Origin: JAWLAT01 sp041395325
GTDB lineage: Bacteria > Pseudomonadota > Gammaproteobacteria > Xanthomonadales > SZUA-5
Length of the DNA: 64,000 nt
Direction of reading: 5' to 3'
Assembly: GCA_041395325.1 (NCBI GenBank)
Contig: JAWLAT010000015.1
Coordinates: 1-64,000 of the forward strand
In this document: positions 9,372 through 18,758 of the stretch, piece after piece
Numbering within the stretch: position 1 is the stretch's first letter
Layout: each line of letters opens with the position of its first letter
The notes under the pieces: model-generated
Seen by the model: only the letters and a program-made list of their open reading frames with translations
The model's database searches: none
What the model was told of the DNA's origin: nothing
Made by a program: the position numbers and the translations under genes

Positions 9372-10400
9372 TCACGGGCTGCCTTCCCCTGCCGCGGCCA
9401 CGGGCGCGCCATCACCAATCTTGATCTGGCCGGCAGTCACCACTCTATCGCCGGCCGACAGGCCCGCCGTCACCTGCACCTTGCCGGGCTCGCGCAGGCC
9501 GGTCTGCACCGGGGTGCTGACCGCACGACCATCGACCACCTTGAACACCGTGGTCTGCTGCACGCCGGGCACCAGCGCTTCTTCGGGGATCCACAGGGCC
9601 TGCGCCTGCCGTCCCAGTTCGATGCCGACGCGGGCGAACATGCCGGGCTTGAGCTCACCGGCCGGGTTGTCGAAGCTGGCCCGCAGGGCCACGGTTCGGC
9701 TGACCGGATCGACCACCGGGTCGATCGCATAGACCGCACCGACAAAGGCGCGACCGCCCAGGGCGTCGATCTGCACCCGCACCGGCTGCGCCAGCCGCAG
9801 CTGCGCAAGATAGCGCTCGGGCACCTGCACATCGAGCTTGATCGGGTCGATCTGCGCCAGACTGGCCAGGCGCTGCCCAGCACTGACGTACTCGCCCTCG
9901 CTGACCGTGCGCAATCCCATGATGCCGGCGAAGGGTGCCCGCAGTTCGGTCTTCTCCAGACGCACCCGGGTCGACTGCAAGCTGGCGCGCGCCACCTCCA
10001 TCGACGAGCGGGACTGGTCGTAGTCACTTTGCGGCACCAGTTTCTTGGCCGCCATCTCCTTGGCCCGATCGAAGTTGCGCTGGCTCAGCTCAAAGGCAGC
10101 TTCCCGTTCGGCCAGTTCGGCCCGCAGCAGCGCCTGATCGAGGGTGAACAAGCGCGCCCCGGCGGTGACCGGCTGACCTTCGGCCGCATCGACCGACGCC
10201 ACCCGACCGGCCAATTCCGCGGCAATGGTCACCTGCTCGGCGGCCCGCAGACTGCCAATCAGCTCTGCCCGTTCCACGGCCGGCGCCACGCTGACGGCGG
10301 CGATCTCGACGGTAGTCGGTGGGCGCTGCCCCTGCGCTTGCACAGCAGTGACGCCGAATACGCCGAACGCGGCCAGGAGCAGCAGAGGAGAAACGCGCAT
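9372..10400 (-). CDS. RND efflux periplasmic adaptor (HlyD/AcrA family)
   Basis: About 342 residues from the ATG at 10400. A signal peptide (LLLLAAFGVFGVTAVQAQ) precedes the mature chain. The order is lipoyl/barrel-sandwich half-motif (AELAGRVASVDAAEGQPV), alpha-hairpin coiled coil around residues 95-150, second lipoyl half (LRAPFAGIMGLRTVSEGEYV), beta-barrel and membrane-proximal domain. It links the RND permease encoded just downstream to an outer-membrane channel. No lipobox cysteine is seen, so it is probably anchored by protein contact only. The two genes form an operon with 25 bases between them. Confidence 0.93.
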   Translation of the reverse strand: MRVSPLLLLAAFGVFGVTAVQAQGQRPPTTVEIAAVSVAPAVERAELIGSLRAAEQVTIAAELAGRVASVDAAEGQPVTAGARLFTLDQALLRAELAEREAAFELSQRNFDRAKEMAAKKLVPQSDYDQSRSSMEVARASLQSTRVRLEKTELRAPFAGIMGLRTVSEGEYVSAGQRLASLAQIDPIKLDVQVPERYLAQLRLAQPVRVQIDALGGRAFVGAVYAIDPVVDPVSRTVALRASFDNPAGELKPGMFARVGIELGRQAQALWIPEEALVPGVQQTTVFKVVDGRAVSTPVQTGLREPGKVQVTAGLSAGDRVVTAGQIKIGDGAPVAAAGEGSP

Positions 10401-10535
10401 GAGCAACAATCCGCAAGACCAGCCAGCAAGCATAGGACAGCCCCACGCCAGCGGCGCAGGTCGTCGGTCATACGAACGGGGTGTCGTCAGTGCAGTGGCT
10501 GTCGCAGGGCGACTGCGGGCCGCGGCTGAACCGAA

Positions 10536-10964
10536 TCAGCCAGCACTCACTCGGCGGCCGGCCGCATCGATCAGCGGCGTGCCATCTTCCTTGGCCAACG
10601 GCCCCGGGGGCAATCGATCGAGCAGGTCGAAGACCACCTCGCACGGTCGGCACAGCCGTACGCCGCGGGGTGTACAGACGATCGGTCGATTGACCAGCAC
10701 CGGATGCTCAACCATCGCGGTCAGCAGGGTCTGGTCATCGACATCGTCAGCCAACAGCCCCAGTTCCTCGGCGGGTGAGCGCTGCGTGCGCAACGCCTGC
10801 CTGGGCGTCAAACCGGCGGCAGCGAACAGCCCCAGCAACTGGGGCTGTGTCCAGCCCGCTTGCAGATACTCGACCACGACCGGATCGGCGCCCGCCGCGC
10901 GCAGGATGGCCAGCGTATTGCGTGAAGTTCCGCAACCCGGGTTGTGGTAGATGACCGCCGACAT
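10536..10964 (-). CDS. arsC: Arsenate reductase, glutaredoxin-dependent ArsC family
   Basis: 142 residues from the ATG at 10964 (MSAVIYHNPGCGTS). The catalytic cysteine is Cys11 in NPGCGTSRNTL. The family arginines appear in LVNRPIV and CTPRGVRLCRP. This fits arsenate reduction to arsenite using glutathione/glutaredoxin. No arsR, arsB or acr3 gene is adjacent, so it may belong to the wider ArsC/YfgD group with general stress roles. Its start lies only eight bases after the stop of the upstream secreted-protein gene, implying co-transcription. Confidence 0.9.
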   Translation of the reverse strand: MSAVIYHNPGCGTSRNTLAILRAAGADPVVVEYLQAGWTQPQLLGLFAAAGLTPRQALRTQRSPAEELGLLADDVDDQTLLTAMVEHPVLVNRPIVCTPRGVRLCRPCEVVFDLLDRLPPGPLAKEDGTPLIDAAGRRVSAG

Positions 10965-10972
10965 GGATTCGA

Positions 10973-12115
10973 TCAATCGAGCCGGAACAGGTGGAAGACG
11001 CTGTCGTAGTCGGCATCGGCGCTGCTGCAATGGACGGCACTGCGCACGCGATCGACGCCCACGGCGCTGTAGCCGAACTCGGCCGCACAACTGGCGCCCA
11101 GACTCTGGTAGCCATCCAGCTGACAGCGTGCAGCCGCGCCGGCCTGCCCCACATCGCAGCGGATCCGATACAGCAGCGGCGCCGGGTCGGGGACGCCCTC
11201 GCCGGCGGCGAAGGCACTGAAGACATGCGTGTCCACCGCACCGCCGAGGTCCAGACCGCTGTACTTGATCACCTGGGTCTGGAAGTCGTCCTCGCGCGCC
11301 CCGTCACCCTGGACGCCACCCAGCCATTCGCCAACCAGATCCGGCAACGCCGGTTCACCGGGCCCAGGCTGCGGCAAATCGGCACTGCGGGACAGATCGA
11401 GTTGTCGATAGACCAGATGATCGGCACCGACGACCCGAGGACTCTCCAGCACATCAACCAGGCGGGCGTGAATCTCGTCGGTGTCGGTCAACAGCAGTTC
11501 GATCCGCCCCTGCCGCACCGGTGCGACGCGCTCGCAGGGCGCCGTGACGCAGACGATCTCGCCGTAGCGCACCATGTCGGCAATGTAGACATCGCCTTCG
11601 ACCTTGCCGGCGGCGTAGTACCACACGGCCTGGCCGTCGGCGTCGTAATCGAACAGCGCAGCGGTGAGCACATCGTTCTGCTGGTCGATGAACAGGCCGT
11701 GGTTGGCGATCGAGGTCACCCAGCTGCCAGTGCGAAAGCGCTCGGCCGGCGCAGCGCTCTCGCTGAAGGGCACTTCAATGCTGCCCTGCAGTTCACCGTC
11801 GTAGCGGTAGTTGACCGTCACGCTGTCGCCGAAATCCACTTCGGCACTGCTCGCTCGCGGATTGACCAGCTCGAAGAATGGCAGAACGACCTGGGTGCAG
11901 ATGTCCACGCCAGTCGCCGGCACCGCAGTGATGTCGATGCTGCTGGCGCTGACCTGAGTGCGGATCTCACCACCGCAACCGTTCGGCCATTCACCCTGCA
12001 CTGAAATCAGCCAGGGACCGTTCTGCCGAACCTGGGCCGGATGGACGGCCAGTTGGGCCGACGCCAGCGCTGGCAACAGCAGCAAGGTGACCAGTCCACA
12101 ACGAAACTTGACCAT
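10973..12115 (-). CDS. Secreted protein of unknown function
   Basis: About 380 residues from the ATG at 12115, followed by a clear signal peptide (LVTLLLLPALASA, cleavage before QLAVHP). The mature part is beta-rich, with several cysteines that could form disulfides (NGCGGE, VDICTQ, CVTAPCERV, RIRCDVG, CSSAD). A central segment DGQAVWYYAAGKVEG resembles repeats seen in other secreted Lysobacterales proteins that describe a tested or untested sample module. I cannot assign a family or function. The gene precedes arsC by eight bases. Confidence 0.75.
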   Translation of the reverse strand: MVKFRCGLVTLLLLPALASAQLAVHPAQVRQNGPWLISVQGEWPNGCGGEIRTQVSASSIDITAVPATGVDICTQVVLPFFELVNPRASSAEVDFGDSVTVNYRYDGELQGSIEVPFSESAAPAERFRTGSWVTSIANHGLFIDQQNDVLTAALFDYDADGQAVWYYAAGKVEGDVYIADMVRYGEIVCVTAPCERVAPVRQGRIELLLTDTDEIHARLVDVLESPRVVGADHLVYRQLDLSRSADLPQPGPGEPALPDLVGEWLGGVQGDGAREDDFQTQVIKYSGLDLGGAVDTHVFSAFAAGEGVPDPAPLLYRIRCDVGQAGAAARCQLDGYQSLGASCAAEFGYSAVGVDRVRSAVHCSSADADYDSVFHLFRLD

Positions 12116-12272
12116 GGCGCTTCTCCTCGAAGGCAATGCGTGGCTCGCGGTGACCAATGCAAGCCACTGACTAGCCTTCACATTCGGCAACTCGGGCAAG
12201 TCTGTCAAGCGCAGCCGGTCACGCCGCGGCACATTGACCCTGCCGATCGGCACGAAGAATGGAGCGGGCGAT

Positions 12273-13376
12273 TCAGGGCCGATGCGCCTCGGCGAGATAT
12301 TCGGCCGATTGCATCTCGATCAGTCGGCTGGACGTGCGCTGAAACTCAAAGGCCAGTCGCTCGCCCTGATACAGATCCACCGCACTGCGCTCGGCCGACA
12401 GCACCAGATTGACGCGGCGATCGTAGAACTCATCGACCAGCGTCATGAAGCGGCGGCTGGCATCGTTGTTGTGATCGCCCAGGGCCGGCACGGCCGAGAT
12501 CAACACGGTATTGAAGCTGCGCGCGATCTCGATGTAGTCGGCCGCCGCGCGAGGACCTTCACACAGGTCGCTGAAGTCGAACCAGACCACACCATCGGCC
12601 CGGCGTCGGGTCGGCAGCATGCGCCCCTCAACCGTCAATGGCAGGCCCTCGACCACATTGCCCGGCGCGACCTGGGAGAAGAAGCGATCCAGCGCCGCCT
12701 CGCTGGCAGCGTCATTCGGGCACAGATACAGCGGCGCACTGGTCAGTGCGCGCAAGCGGTAGTCGGTCGGCGATTCCAGGTGCAGCACGGTGCAATGCTG
12801 CTCCAGCAAGGCGATGGCCGGCAGGAAGCGGGCCCGCTGCAGGCCGTCGCGATAGAGCCCATCCGGCGGCACGTTGCTGGTGGCCACCAGCGTGACACCG
12901 CGCTGCAGCAGATGCTCGAGCAGCCGGCCCAGAATCATCGCGTCACCGATATCGGCGACGAAGAACTCGTCGAAACACAGCACCCGGGTCTGCGCTGCGA
13001 AACGCTCGGCCACCAGCGCCAGCGGATCGGTCTGGTCTTTCAGCTGGGCCAGCTCGCGCTGCACCTTGCCCATAAAGCGATGGAAATGCAGCCGCAGCTT
13101 CTCTTCCAACGGAAGGCTGTCGTAGAACAGATCCATCAGGAAAGTCTTGCCACGACCGACCCCACCCCACAGGTACAGGCCCTGCACCAGCCGGGGCTTC
13201 TGGAAGCGCGACAGCACCCGCGACAGCATGCCCTCCGGCGCCTGCGCCAGCAGCGCGTAGTACAGCCGTTCCAGTTCGGTGATGGCGATGCGCTGGTGGT
13301 GATCGTCCTGCCAGCGGCCGGCGTCGATGCCGGCATCGTAGGCCGCCAGCGGCGACGCCGACGCCGCTTCGCTCAT
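12273..13376 (-). CDS. zapE: Cell division ATPase ZapE (AFG1 family)
   Basis: 367 residues. The Walker A motif is GGVGRGKT (about residues 71-78) and Walker B is VLCFDEFFV. An AFG1-type C-terminal region contains VVWFDFSDLCEGPRAAADY and a terminal arginine-rich helix. In E. coli ZapE associates with the Z-ring and destabilises FtsZ polymers during constriction under stress. The start ATG overlaps the stop of the upstream hydrolase gene by four bases (ATGA), so translation is coupled. Confidence 0.95.
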   Translation of the reverse strand: MSEAASASPLAAYDAGIDAGRWQDDHHQRIAITELERLYYALLAQAPEGMLSRVLSRFQKPRLVQGLYLWGGVGRGKTFLMDLFYDSLPLEEKLRLHFHRFMGKVQRELAQLKDQTDPLALVAERFAAQTRVLCFDEFFVADIGDAMILGRLLEHLLQRGVTLVATSNVPPDGLYRDGLQRARFLPAIALLEQHCTVLHLESPTDYRLRALTSAPLYLCPNDAASEAALDRFFSQVAPGNVVEGLPLTVEGRMLPTRRRADGVVWFDFSDLCEGPRAAADYIEIARSFNTVLISAVPALGDHNNDASRRFMTLVDEFYDRRVNLVLSAERSAVDLYQGERLAFEFQRTSSRLIEMQSAEYLAEAHRP

Positions 13377-14014
13377 GCGTCCAGCAACTCGGGCAACGCT
13401 GCCAGCAGGCGATCGCGCAATTCGATCAGCCGGCCGTGGAAAAAGTGCCCGGCGCCATCAAGACGGAGCAGTGTCGGTGCCTCGGGGCGGACCTCGACGT
13501 AGTCGAACACGGCCTGCGGGTCGACCACATCGTCGGCGTCACCCTGCACCACCCACCACGGGCAGGGCACCGGACCCAGCCCGGCATAACCCCAGCGACT
13601 GACCGGTGGCGCCACGGTCACCAGGCCGGCCACACCACCTTCCACCGCGCGCGCGGCGGCGATGTAACTGCCGAAGGAGAAGCCCGCCAGCCACAGCGGC
13701 AGACCGGGCAGCCAGTCCTGCGCCTGCTGCACCACCGCGCGCAGATCATCGACCTCGCCCTGGGCGTCATCGTGCACGCCAGCGGAACCCCCGACGCCAC
13801 GAAAATTGAAGCGCACGGTGGCGCAGTCTCGCGCCAGAAAAACCCGCTCCAGCGTCGTGACCACCTTGTTGTCCATGCTGCCGCCAAACAGCGGGTGCGG
13901 GTGGCAGATCACCGCCAGCGCCCGCGGGGCGCCCTCCGGTGCCGCCAGGCGGGCTTCCAGCGTCCCCGCCGGACCGGTCAGCAGCGTCGGGCCTGCACCG
14001 GTCGGCCAGCTCAT
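13373..14014 (-). CDS. Alpha/beta hydrolase (COG2945-type)
   Basis: 213 residues. The oxyanion/His-Gly-like segment CHPHPLFGGSMDNKVV is followed by RFNFRGVGGSAG, and the nucleophile elbow is GFSFGSYIA. A C-terminal GAGHFFHGR supplies the His. This is the short hydrolase family COG2945, with uncertain esterase substrates. The gene overlaps its neighbours on both sides by four bases (ATGA at 14011-14014 and 13373-13376), forming a compact exeM-like, hydrolase, zapE run. Confidence 0.88.
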   Translation of the reverse strand: MSWPTGAGPTLLTGPAGTLEARLAAPEGAPRALAVICHPHPLFGGSMDNKVVTTLERVFLARDCATVRFNFRGVGGSAGVHDDAQGEVDDLRAVVQQAQDWLPGLPLWLAGFSFGSYIAAARAVEGGVAGLVTVAPPVSRWGYAGLGPVPCPWWVVQGDADDVVDPQAVFDYVEVRPEAPTLLRLDGAGHFFHGRLIELRDRLLAALPELLDA

Positions 14015-15870
14015 GGAGCGGCTTCGTCGGCCGCGTCGGGCAGGTCCAGTCCGAGCAGCAGCGGATCGTGATCGGAGCTGCGAAAGGGATCGGCCTGATA
14101 CAACCGACGCGCCTCGCGGCTGCGACCTTCCAGCCGGTAGTCGGATTCGACCAGTTCGTCGGCGTTGATGTGCCAGACGCCGAAGCCAGCCAGCGCCGCC
14201 GCCAGGTCAGCGCTGATCACGGCGTGATCCAGACTGCCCAGCTCGCCCCGCCATGAGTAACTGTAGTCGCGCTCATCGCCGGCCGCGGTCTGGTAACCCA
14301 GATCGCGCAGATCGCGGATGGGATCTTCCATGCGGTAAGCGTTGAAGTCGCCCAGGATCACCACGTTGTCGGTGCCCTGCCCGGTTGGATCACTGGACAG
14401 CCAGTCCGCCAGCACCGCGACCGCGCGGCGCCGCTGACCATTGAAACAACCCTGCCCATCGTTCTGATCGGCATCGGCGTCGCGCGCGTCGTCACAGCCG
14501 CCCTTGCTTTTCAGATGCACCGCGACCGCGGTGAACTGCGCGCCGCTGGACAGCTCGGAGAAGCGTTGCGCCAAGGCTGGGCGGCCCTGGTCGAAGGGTG
14601 AGGCTTGCAGGCTGACGGCTTCGCCCTGCAGGCTCAGCTTGGCGGCGTCATAAATCAGTCCGACGGTGATCTCATCATCGCCCAGCCGATCGCTGGTGGG
14701 CCGGACGAGCTGGTAGTCACGACGGCGACCGCGCTTTCGATCGAGCGCTTCGACCAGCTGTGGCAGAGCCGCGTCAGCCTCGTAGCCGTCGTTCTCCACC
14801 TCGGCAACGGCAAACAGATCGGCGTCCAGGGCCACCATCGTCGACAGCAGCTTGTCGCGTTGGCGTTGCAGCTCAGGTGCCGTTTTGGCGCCGCGGGAGG
14901 TTGGGAAGCCCTGACCTTGCCCGTCGCCGTTGAAATAGTTGAGCAAATTGAATGAAGCCAGTCGCAGACGGCCGTCGACCGCCGGCGGCTGATCCGGGCG
15001 CGGGGCCTGCTCAATTTCCAGCTCGCTTTCCGGGTAGAGCCGGTACTGACCCTCGCGCTGATCCAGCACCCCGGTCACTGCAGCAAGCCGGCTACCCGCA
15101 CGCAACGGACGATTGCTGCGCGGCCAGCGCGGCAGATAGTCGATGCTCTTGGGCCCCTCGGCCAGATCGGCGTCATCGAGCACGATGCGACGGGCGAGAT
15201 TCTGCGCCGCCAGCAAGCGGGCCGCCTCGCCGGGCGCTTCGACCTCGGTGGCCTGCCACTGACGGCCGCCGAAGGCCACGACCAGCTGACCACGTCGGTA
15301 CAGCAGCCCTTGATCCACCACGGTCAGCGGTGCCTCGATGGTCACCCGCATGCCCTCGTAGCGTTCCCAGCCATCGCCGGCCAGCGGCGCCTGTTCGAGC
15401 AGCGCGGCGTCGGGCAGCGATTCGCTCTGGCCACAGACCCGCAGACTGGTCAGCGCGCCCAGTGCGGTCAGACTGGACTCTCGTGAACCGCGTTCCTGTA
15501 CTTCACCCGCCGCCCGCAGGACATCACCAACCGCCAGCTTGGGGGGTGGCCCATCAATGGCGACGAACAGCCCTTCGGAACTGTCCAGATCACCGTCGCG
15601 ATCGGCCTGCTCGTCCTGGACGAACACGCCGCCCAAGGTGTCGGTGGCGGCACGCACGACGACGGCTTCGACGACTACGGCGCTGCCCAACAAGGGCGAA
15701 CGCATGCCCGAACCCTGTATCTCGTGCAGCGCAACGGCGCGGCCGCCACACAGATCCGCGGCATCGTAGGCTACCGTGCCATTGCCCAACGGGTTGCGGT
15801 CGCAGGCCACCAGCAGCGGGATCAAAGCGGCGGCCAGACTGGCCGGGCGCCAGCAAATCGAGAGTGTCAT
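14011..15870 (-). CDS. ExeM/NucH-family extracellular endonuclease, lipoprotein-like
   Basis: About 619 residues from the ATG at 15870; ATG 15876 is equally possible. The N-terminus has a hydrophobic stretch ending LLVAC, a plausible lipobox, so the enzyme may be anchored to the outer membrane. An OB-fold-like region (VALHEIQGSGMRSPLLG, then GGVFVQDEQADRDG) precedes the endonuclease/exonuclease/phosphatase domain. That domain shows ASFNLLNYFN, AVAEVENDG, VHLKSKGG, ILGDFNAY, LDHAVIS and SSDHDPLL. The family degrades extracellular DNA, supporting nutrient use or biofilm dispersal. Confidence 0.92.
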   Translation of the reverse strand: MTLSICWRPASLAAALIPLLVACDRNPLGNGTVAYDAADLCGGRAVALHEIQGSGMRSPLLGSAVVVEAVVVRAATDTLGGVFVQDEQADRDGDLDSSEGLFVAIDGPPPKLAVGDVLRAAGEVQERGSRESSLTALGALTSLRVCGQSESLPDAALLEQAPLAGDGWERYEGMRVTIEAPLTVVDQGLLYRRGQLVVAFGGRQWQATEVEAPGEAARLLAAQNLARRIVLDDADLAEGPKSIDYLPRWPRSNRPLRAGSRLAAVTGVLDQREGQYRLYPESELEIEQAPRPDQPPAVDGRLRLASFNLLNYFNGDGQGQGFPTSRGAKTAPELQRQRDKLLSTMVALDADLFAVAEVENDGYEADAALPQLVEALDRKRGRRRDYQLVRPTSDRLGDDEITVGLIYDAAKLSLQGEAVSLQASPFDQGRPALAQRFSELSSGAQFTAVAVHLKSKGGCDDARDADADQNDGQGCFNGQRRRAVAVLADWLSSDPTGQGTDNVVILGDFNAYRMEDPIRDLRDLGYQTAAGDERDYSYSWRGELGSLDHAVISADLAAALAGFGVWHINADELVESDYRLEGRSREARRLYQADPFRSSDHDPLLLGLDLPDAADEAAP

Positions 15871-15902
15871 CGGCATCGGGCCTGCCAGCCCCGCCAGCAG
15901 GC

Positions 15903-16451
15903 TTATTTCAGTTCGTCGACCATCCACTGCACGGTGGCAGCGACCTGCTCGTCGGTCAGCGACGGGTTACCACCGCGGGCCGGCATGATGCCCGCCTGAC
16001 CCTGAAAGCCCTCGATGGCGTGCTTGACCAGCGTCTCCATGCCTTGTCCGATGCGACTGCTCCAGGCGGCCTGTTCCAACTTCGGCGCGCCGGCGACGCC
16101 GGCAGTGTGGCAGGCACCGCAGAGGTTGCCGTAGATGACCGATCCATCGGTAGTGCCACCATAGGCCACCTGGCTGGCTGCTGCCTGACGAGCCGCCTCG
16201 GCTTGCGCCAGCATGGCCGCCCGACCGGTCTCACCGGCATAGACCTGACCGACCGGCTTGAGCCGCTCGTCGACCCGCGCTGCTTCCAGCTGCGCGCGCT
16301 CGTCATTGGCGCCGACACCACCCTCACCGTAGAAGCCGTGGTGCATGAACCAGGCCACGACCATCAGGATCAGCGTGAACACCACCAACCCGGCGATGAT
16401 CTGCGAGAAGTGGCGCATGAAGGTTGCGTCGTGCTTGGTCACGGGGTCCAT
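15903..16451 (-). CDS. Cytochrome c5-type membrane-anchored c-type cytochrome
   Basis: About 182 residues from the ATG at 16451; a TTG at 16463 is also in frame, and the GGAGG just before the ATG at 16451 sits too close to be a normal ribosome site for it. One N-terminal membrane helix (FSQIIAGLVVFTLILMVVAW) anchors the protein. The haem motif CGACH lies near residue 115, and the axial methionine is in IMPARGGNPSLTDEQV. It carries electrons in the periplasm, probably in the respiratory chain. It lies 32 bases upstream of the nuclease gene. Confidence 0.92.
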   Translation of the reverse strand: MDPVTKHDATFMRHFSQIIAGLVVFTLILMVVAWFMHHGFYGEGGVGANDERAQLEAARVDERLKPVGQVYAGETGRAAMLAQAEAARQAAASQVAYGGTTDGSVIYGNLCGACHTAGVAGAPKLEQAAWSSRIGQGMETLVKHAIEGFQGQAGIMPARGGNPSLTDEQVAATVQWMVDELK

Positions 16452-17022
16452 CCTCCACGCCAACCCAGGGGGCCGGCGAGACTAGTCGTTGAAACGGGAA
16501 GCGCGAAGTATACGGCACCCACGAGTCCTCGCCAGTGGTTGGTACGGTTCAGCGCCTGAATCGAGTGGGCCGCCCAGACGTCGAGCGAGTTGATGGGCTG
16601 AATCGTTGTGGTGAACGCCAACCTGAGTCGGTTCGCCTCAACGGGTCGCGATATCGATGGCAGCGAAAGAGTGAATTGGTCCTGGCCCATGCAGAGGCGG
16701 GCCGTACATGGCAGTGCCCTCGGCACGCCTGCGTTGCGGATGGATGGCCTATCCCTTGCCTGCGTCTCCAATTGCACAACGACTCAGCAGCGACTCCATT
16801 CGGCAGCGCTCACGCTCTGTCTGGTGGGCAGCCGGATTCACTTGCTGAATCTTCTGGCACGGTGAATTCGCACTTGTGTCAGCAGGCTGAGCAACCGCTG
16901 GCGCGCTGGTCACTCCCAGTGCCAGGACGGCCCAAGCGCGCATGCGTCCCGGTCGCCGGGACACATTCGGAATCACGCGATTGTCTGGCGTACTCACCCC
17001 GACAGCGTCCTCAATCCTCTCG
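16452..17022. other. 571-base gap without a confident gene
   Basis: Reading frames here are short, and codon choice is less GC-biased than in neighbouring genes. The only candidate seen is a small secreted-protein-like frame on the minus strand, listed separately. No promoter, terminator or RNA gene was recognised. Part of the gap could be the remnant of a decayed gene. Confidence 0.5.
16749..16943 (-). CDS. Possible small secreted cysteine-containing peptide
   Basis: From the ATG at 16943 the frame codes 64 residues beginning MRAWAVLALGVTSAPAVAQ, which looks like a signal peptide with cleavage after AVA. The mature part contains three cysteines. A GTG at 16997 would add 18 residues. Codon use is less GC-rich than its neighbours, and I recognise no family, so it may be a chance or decayed frame. 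Confidence 0.3.
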   Translation of the reverse strand: MRAWAVLALGVTSAPAVAQPADTSANSPCQKIQQVNPAAHQTERERCRMESLLSRCAIGDAGKG

Positions 17023-17529
17023 TCACGGGTAGCGGTGCGGCTGCTCGATTCTCAGCGCAGCGTGGAGTTGGGCATCATCCAGACCTCCAAGCTGTGCAAC
17101 GGCCAGATCGACCGACGATCCCTCGCAAAACCAGAGGCTCGGACGCTCCGTAGAACTACCCAGCTGAACTTCCACGGTCGCTCCAAGAGCGCCGGGAAAA
17201 GCTCTCAGCGCATTGGCGATGCTGCCCGGGAAGCGAGGCTCTGACGTCCCATCCTCGTCGTAAAGGTCACAATAGCGATCGAAATGCAGCTTCTCCACTT
17301 CGACCCACAGGCCGATACCCCAGCTCGCCTCGATGTTCCGCACCGGGACAAACAGGATTCCGCGGATGAAGTGCCGTCGCTCATCGAGGATGCAAAGGTC
17401 GTTGTTGGCTTTCACGCGGCTGGTAGCGGCGTCTTCGTCCAGAACCCATACCTCATCAGGACGCTGAAAGCCCAGATCGGGCGGCCACTCGGCGTGGGTT
17501 TCTCCGCAATGCGGGCACATGGATTTCAT
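17023..17529 (-). CDS. DUF2199-domain protein
   Basis: About 168 residues from the ATG at 17529; ATG 17520 is also possible. It starts MKSMCPHCGETH, with a CxxCG zinc-knuckle-like pair, then WPPDLGFQRPDEVW, characteristic of DUF2199. The middle segment FVPVRNIEASWGIGLWVEVE is also typical. The function is unknown; the family is small, cytosolic and found as single copies. It stands alone between rimK and the gap. Confidence 0.8.
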   Translation of the reverse strand: MKSMCPHCGETHAEWPPDLGFQRPDEVWVLDEDAATSRVKANNDLCILDERRHFIRGILFVPVRNIEASWGIGLWVEVEKLHFDRYCDLYDEDGTSEPRFPGSIANALRAFPGALGATVEVQLGSSTERPSLWFCEGSSVDLAVAQLGGLDDAQLHAALRIEQPHRYP

Positions 17530-17592
17530 GATGGGTCCAAGGGGAGCGTCCGTGGTCAAAGTGCCATCGGGCCGTGTCAGTCGCCACTGACC

Positions 17593-18666
17593 TCAACTCG
17601 TCCAGTCGCTACATGGAGCGCTTGGCCGCCGGCTGGTTGGCGAGCTTTTCAGGTGTGACGCTTTCGGAAGGGAAACCCAGATTCCCATCGCCCATCGCCC
17701 ATCGCCCTGAGCCCTGAGCCCTGAGCCCTGGGCCCTGGGCCCTGGGCCCTCAAAAGCCCTACCCCTTCCCCCGCGAGTTCTGGTCTTGCCCGGCTTCTGG
17801 TTCTGCTCCATGAACTCAATGATCTTGCCAGCGACGTCGATGCCGGTGGCCTTCTCGACGCCTTCCAGGCCGGGCGAGGAGTTCACTTCCATGATGACCG
17901 GGCCATGGTTGCTGCGCAGCATGTCCACACCAGCCACGTTCAGGCCCATGACCTTGGCCGCGCGCACCGCCACCGAACGCTCTTCAGGTGTGATCTTGAT
18001 CGAGCGGGCGCTGCCGCCGCGGTGCAGGTTGGAGCGGAAGTCCCCTTCGGCACCGCGGCGCTGCATGGCGGCGATCACCTTGCCGCCGATGACCAGCGCG
18101 CGGATGTCGGTACCGCCGGCTTCCTTGATGAATTCCTGCACCAGGATGTTGACGTTGGCGCCACGGAAGGCCTCGATCACCGATTTGGCCGAGCGCGGTG
18201 TTTCGCCCAGCACCACACCGATGCCCTGGGTGCCTTCAAGCAACTTGATGATGGCCGGGGTGCCACCGACCATCTCCAGCACCTCGTCGGTGCGACTGGT
18301 GTCATAGGCGAAGGCGGTGACCGGCAGGCCAATGCCGGCGCGGGCCAGGATCTGCAGCGAGCGCAACTTGTCGCGGGCGCGACCGATGGCCACCGATTCG
18401 TTGACGCTCCACACGCCCATCATCTCGAACTGGCGCAGCACGGCCAGCCCATAGAAAGTGATCGAGGCGCCGATGCGCGGAATCACCGCATCGAAGCCGG
18501 TCAGATTGCGACCCTGATAGCGCAGCTCGGGCCGGTGCGAGGTGATGTTCATGTAGCACTTCAGCGTGTTGATGTGCTCGATCTCGTGACCACGCTGCTC
18601 CGCAGCTTCAAGCAGGCGCTGATGGCTGTAGAGATTGGCGTTGCGCGCCAGCAGGGCGATGCGCAT
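17593..18666 (-). CDS. rimK: ATP-grasp RimK-type ligase with repeat-derived C-terminal tail
   Basis: 357 residues. The first 295 or so match RimK: MRIALLARNANLYSHQRLLEA, the ATP-grasp core TPAIIKLLEGTQGIGVVL, and the metal site VIMEVNSSPGLEGVE. RimK adds glutamates to the C-terminus of ribosomal protein S6. The normal family end is near KPGKTRTRGG. The remaining 60 or so residues are encoded by a run of heptanucleotide repeats (17683-17755) and following DNA, giving RAQGSGLRAQG-like sequence unlike any RimK. The extension probably arose by repeat insertion over the old stop. Confidence 0.92.
   Translation of the reverse strand: MRIALLARNANLYSHQRLLEAAEQRGHEIEHINTLKCYMNITSHRPELRYQGRNLTGFDAVIPRIGASITFYGLAVLRQFEMMGVWSVNESVAIGRARDKLRSLQILARAGIGLPVTAFAYDTSRTDEVLEMVGGTPAIIKLLEGTQGIGVVLGETPRSAKSVIEAFRGANVNILVQEFIKEAGGTDIRALVIGGKVIAAMQRRGAEGDFRSNLHRGGSARSIKITPEERSVAVRAAKVMGLNVAGVDMLRSNHGPVIMEVNSSPGLEGVEKATGIDVAGKIIEFMEQNQKPGKTRTRGGRGRAFEGPGPRAQGSGLRAQGDGRWAMGIWVSLPKASHLKSSPTSRRPSAPCSDWTS
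17683..17755. repeat. Heptanucleotide array inside the rimK 3' end
   Basis: On the + strand this reads as CCCATCG units, then three CCCTGAG units, then three CCCTGGG units, ending CCCTCA. It is related to the GGGCTGA-type arrays at 30595, 30792, 32281 and 32773. No inverted partner was found nearby, unlike the other loci. It is translated as the odd tail of the rimK product. Confidence 0.85.
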
Positions 18667-18758
18667 GACGGGCTCCTGGTTCGGGGTCGGGCCCGAGGTC
18701 GCCGCCCGGCCGTCAGAGGATGAGGCCGGCCTGAAGCTGCGGGCTTCCTGAGGTGCGA

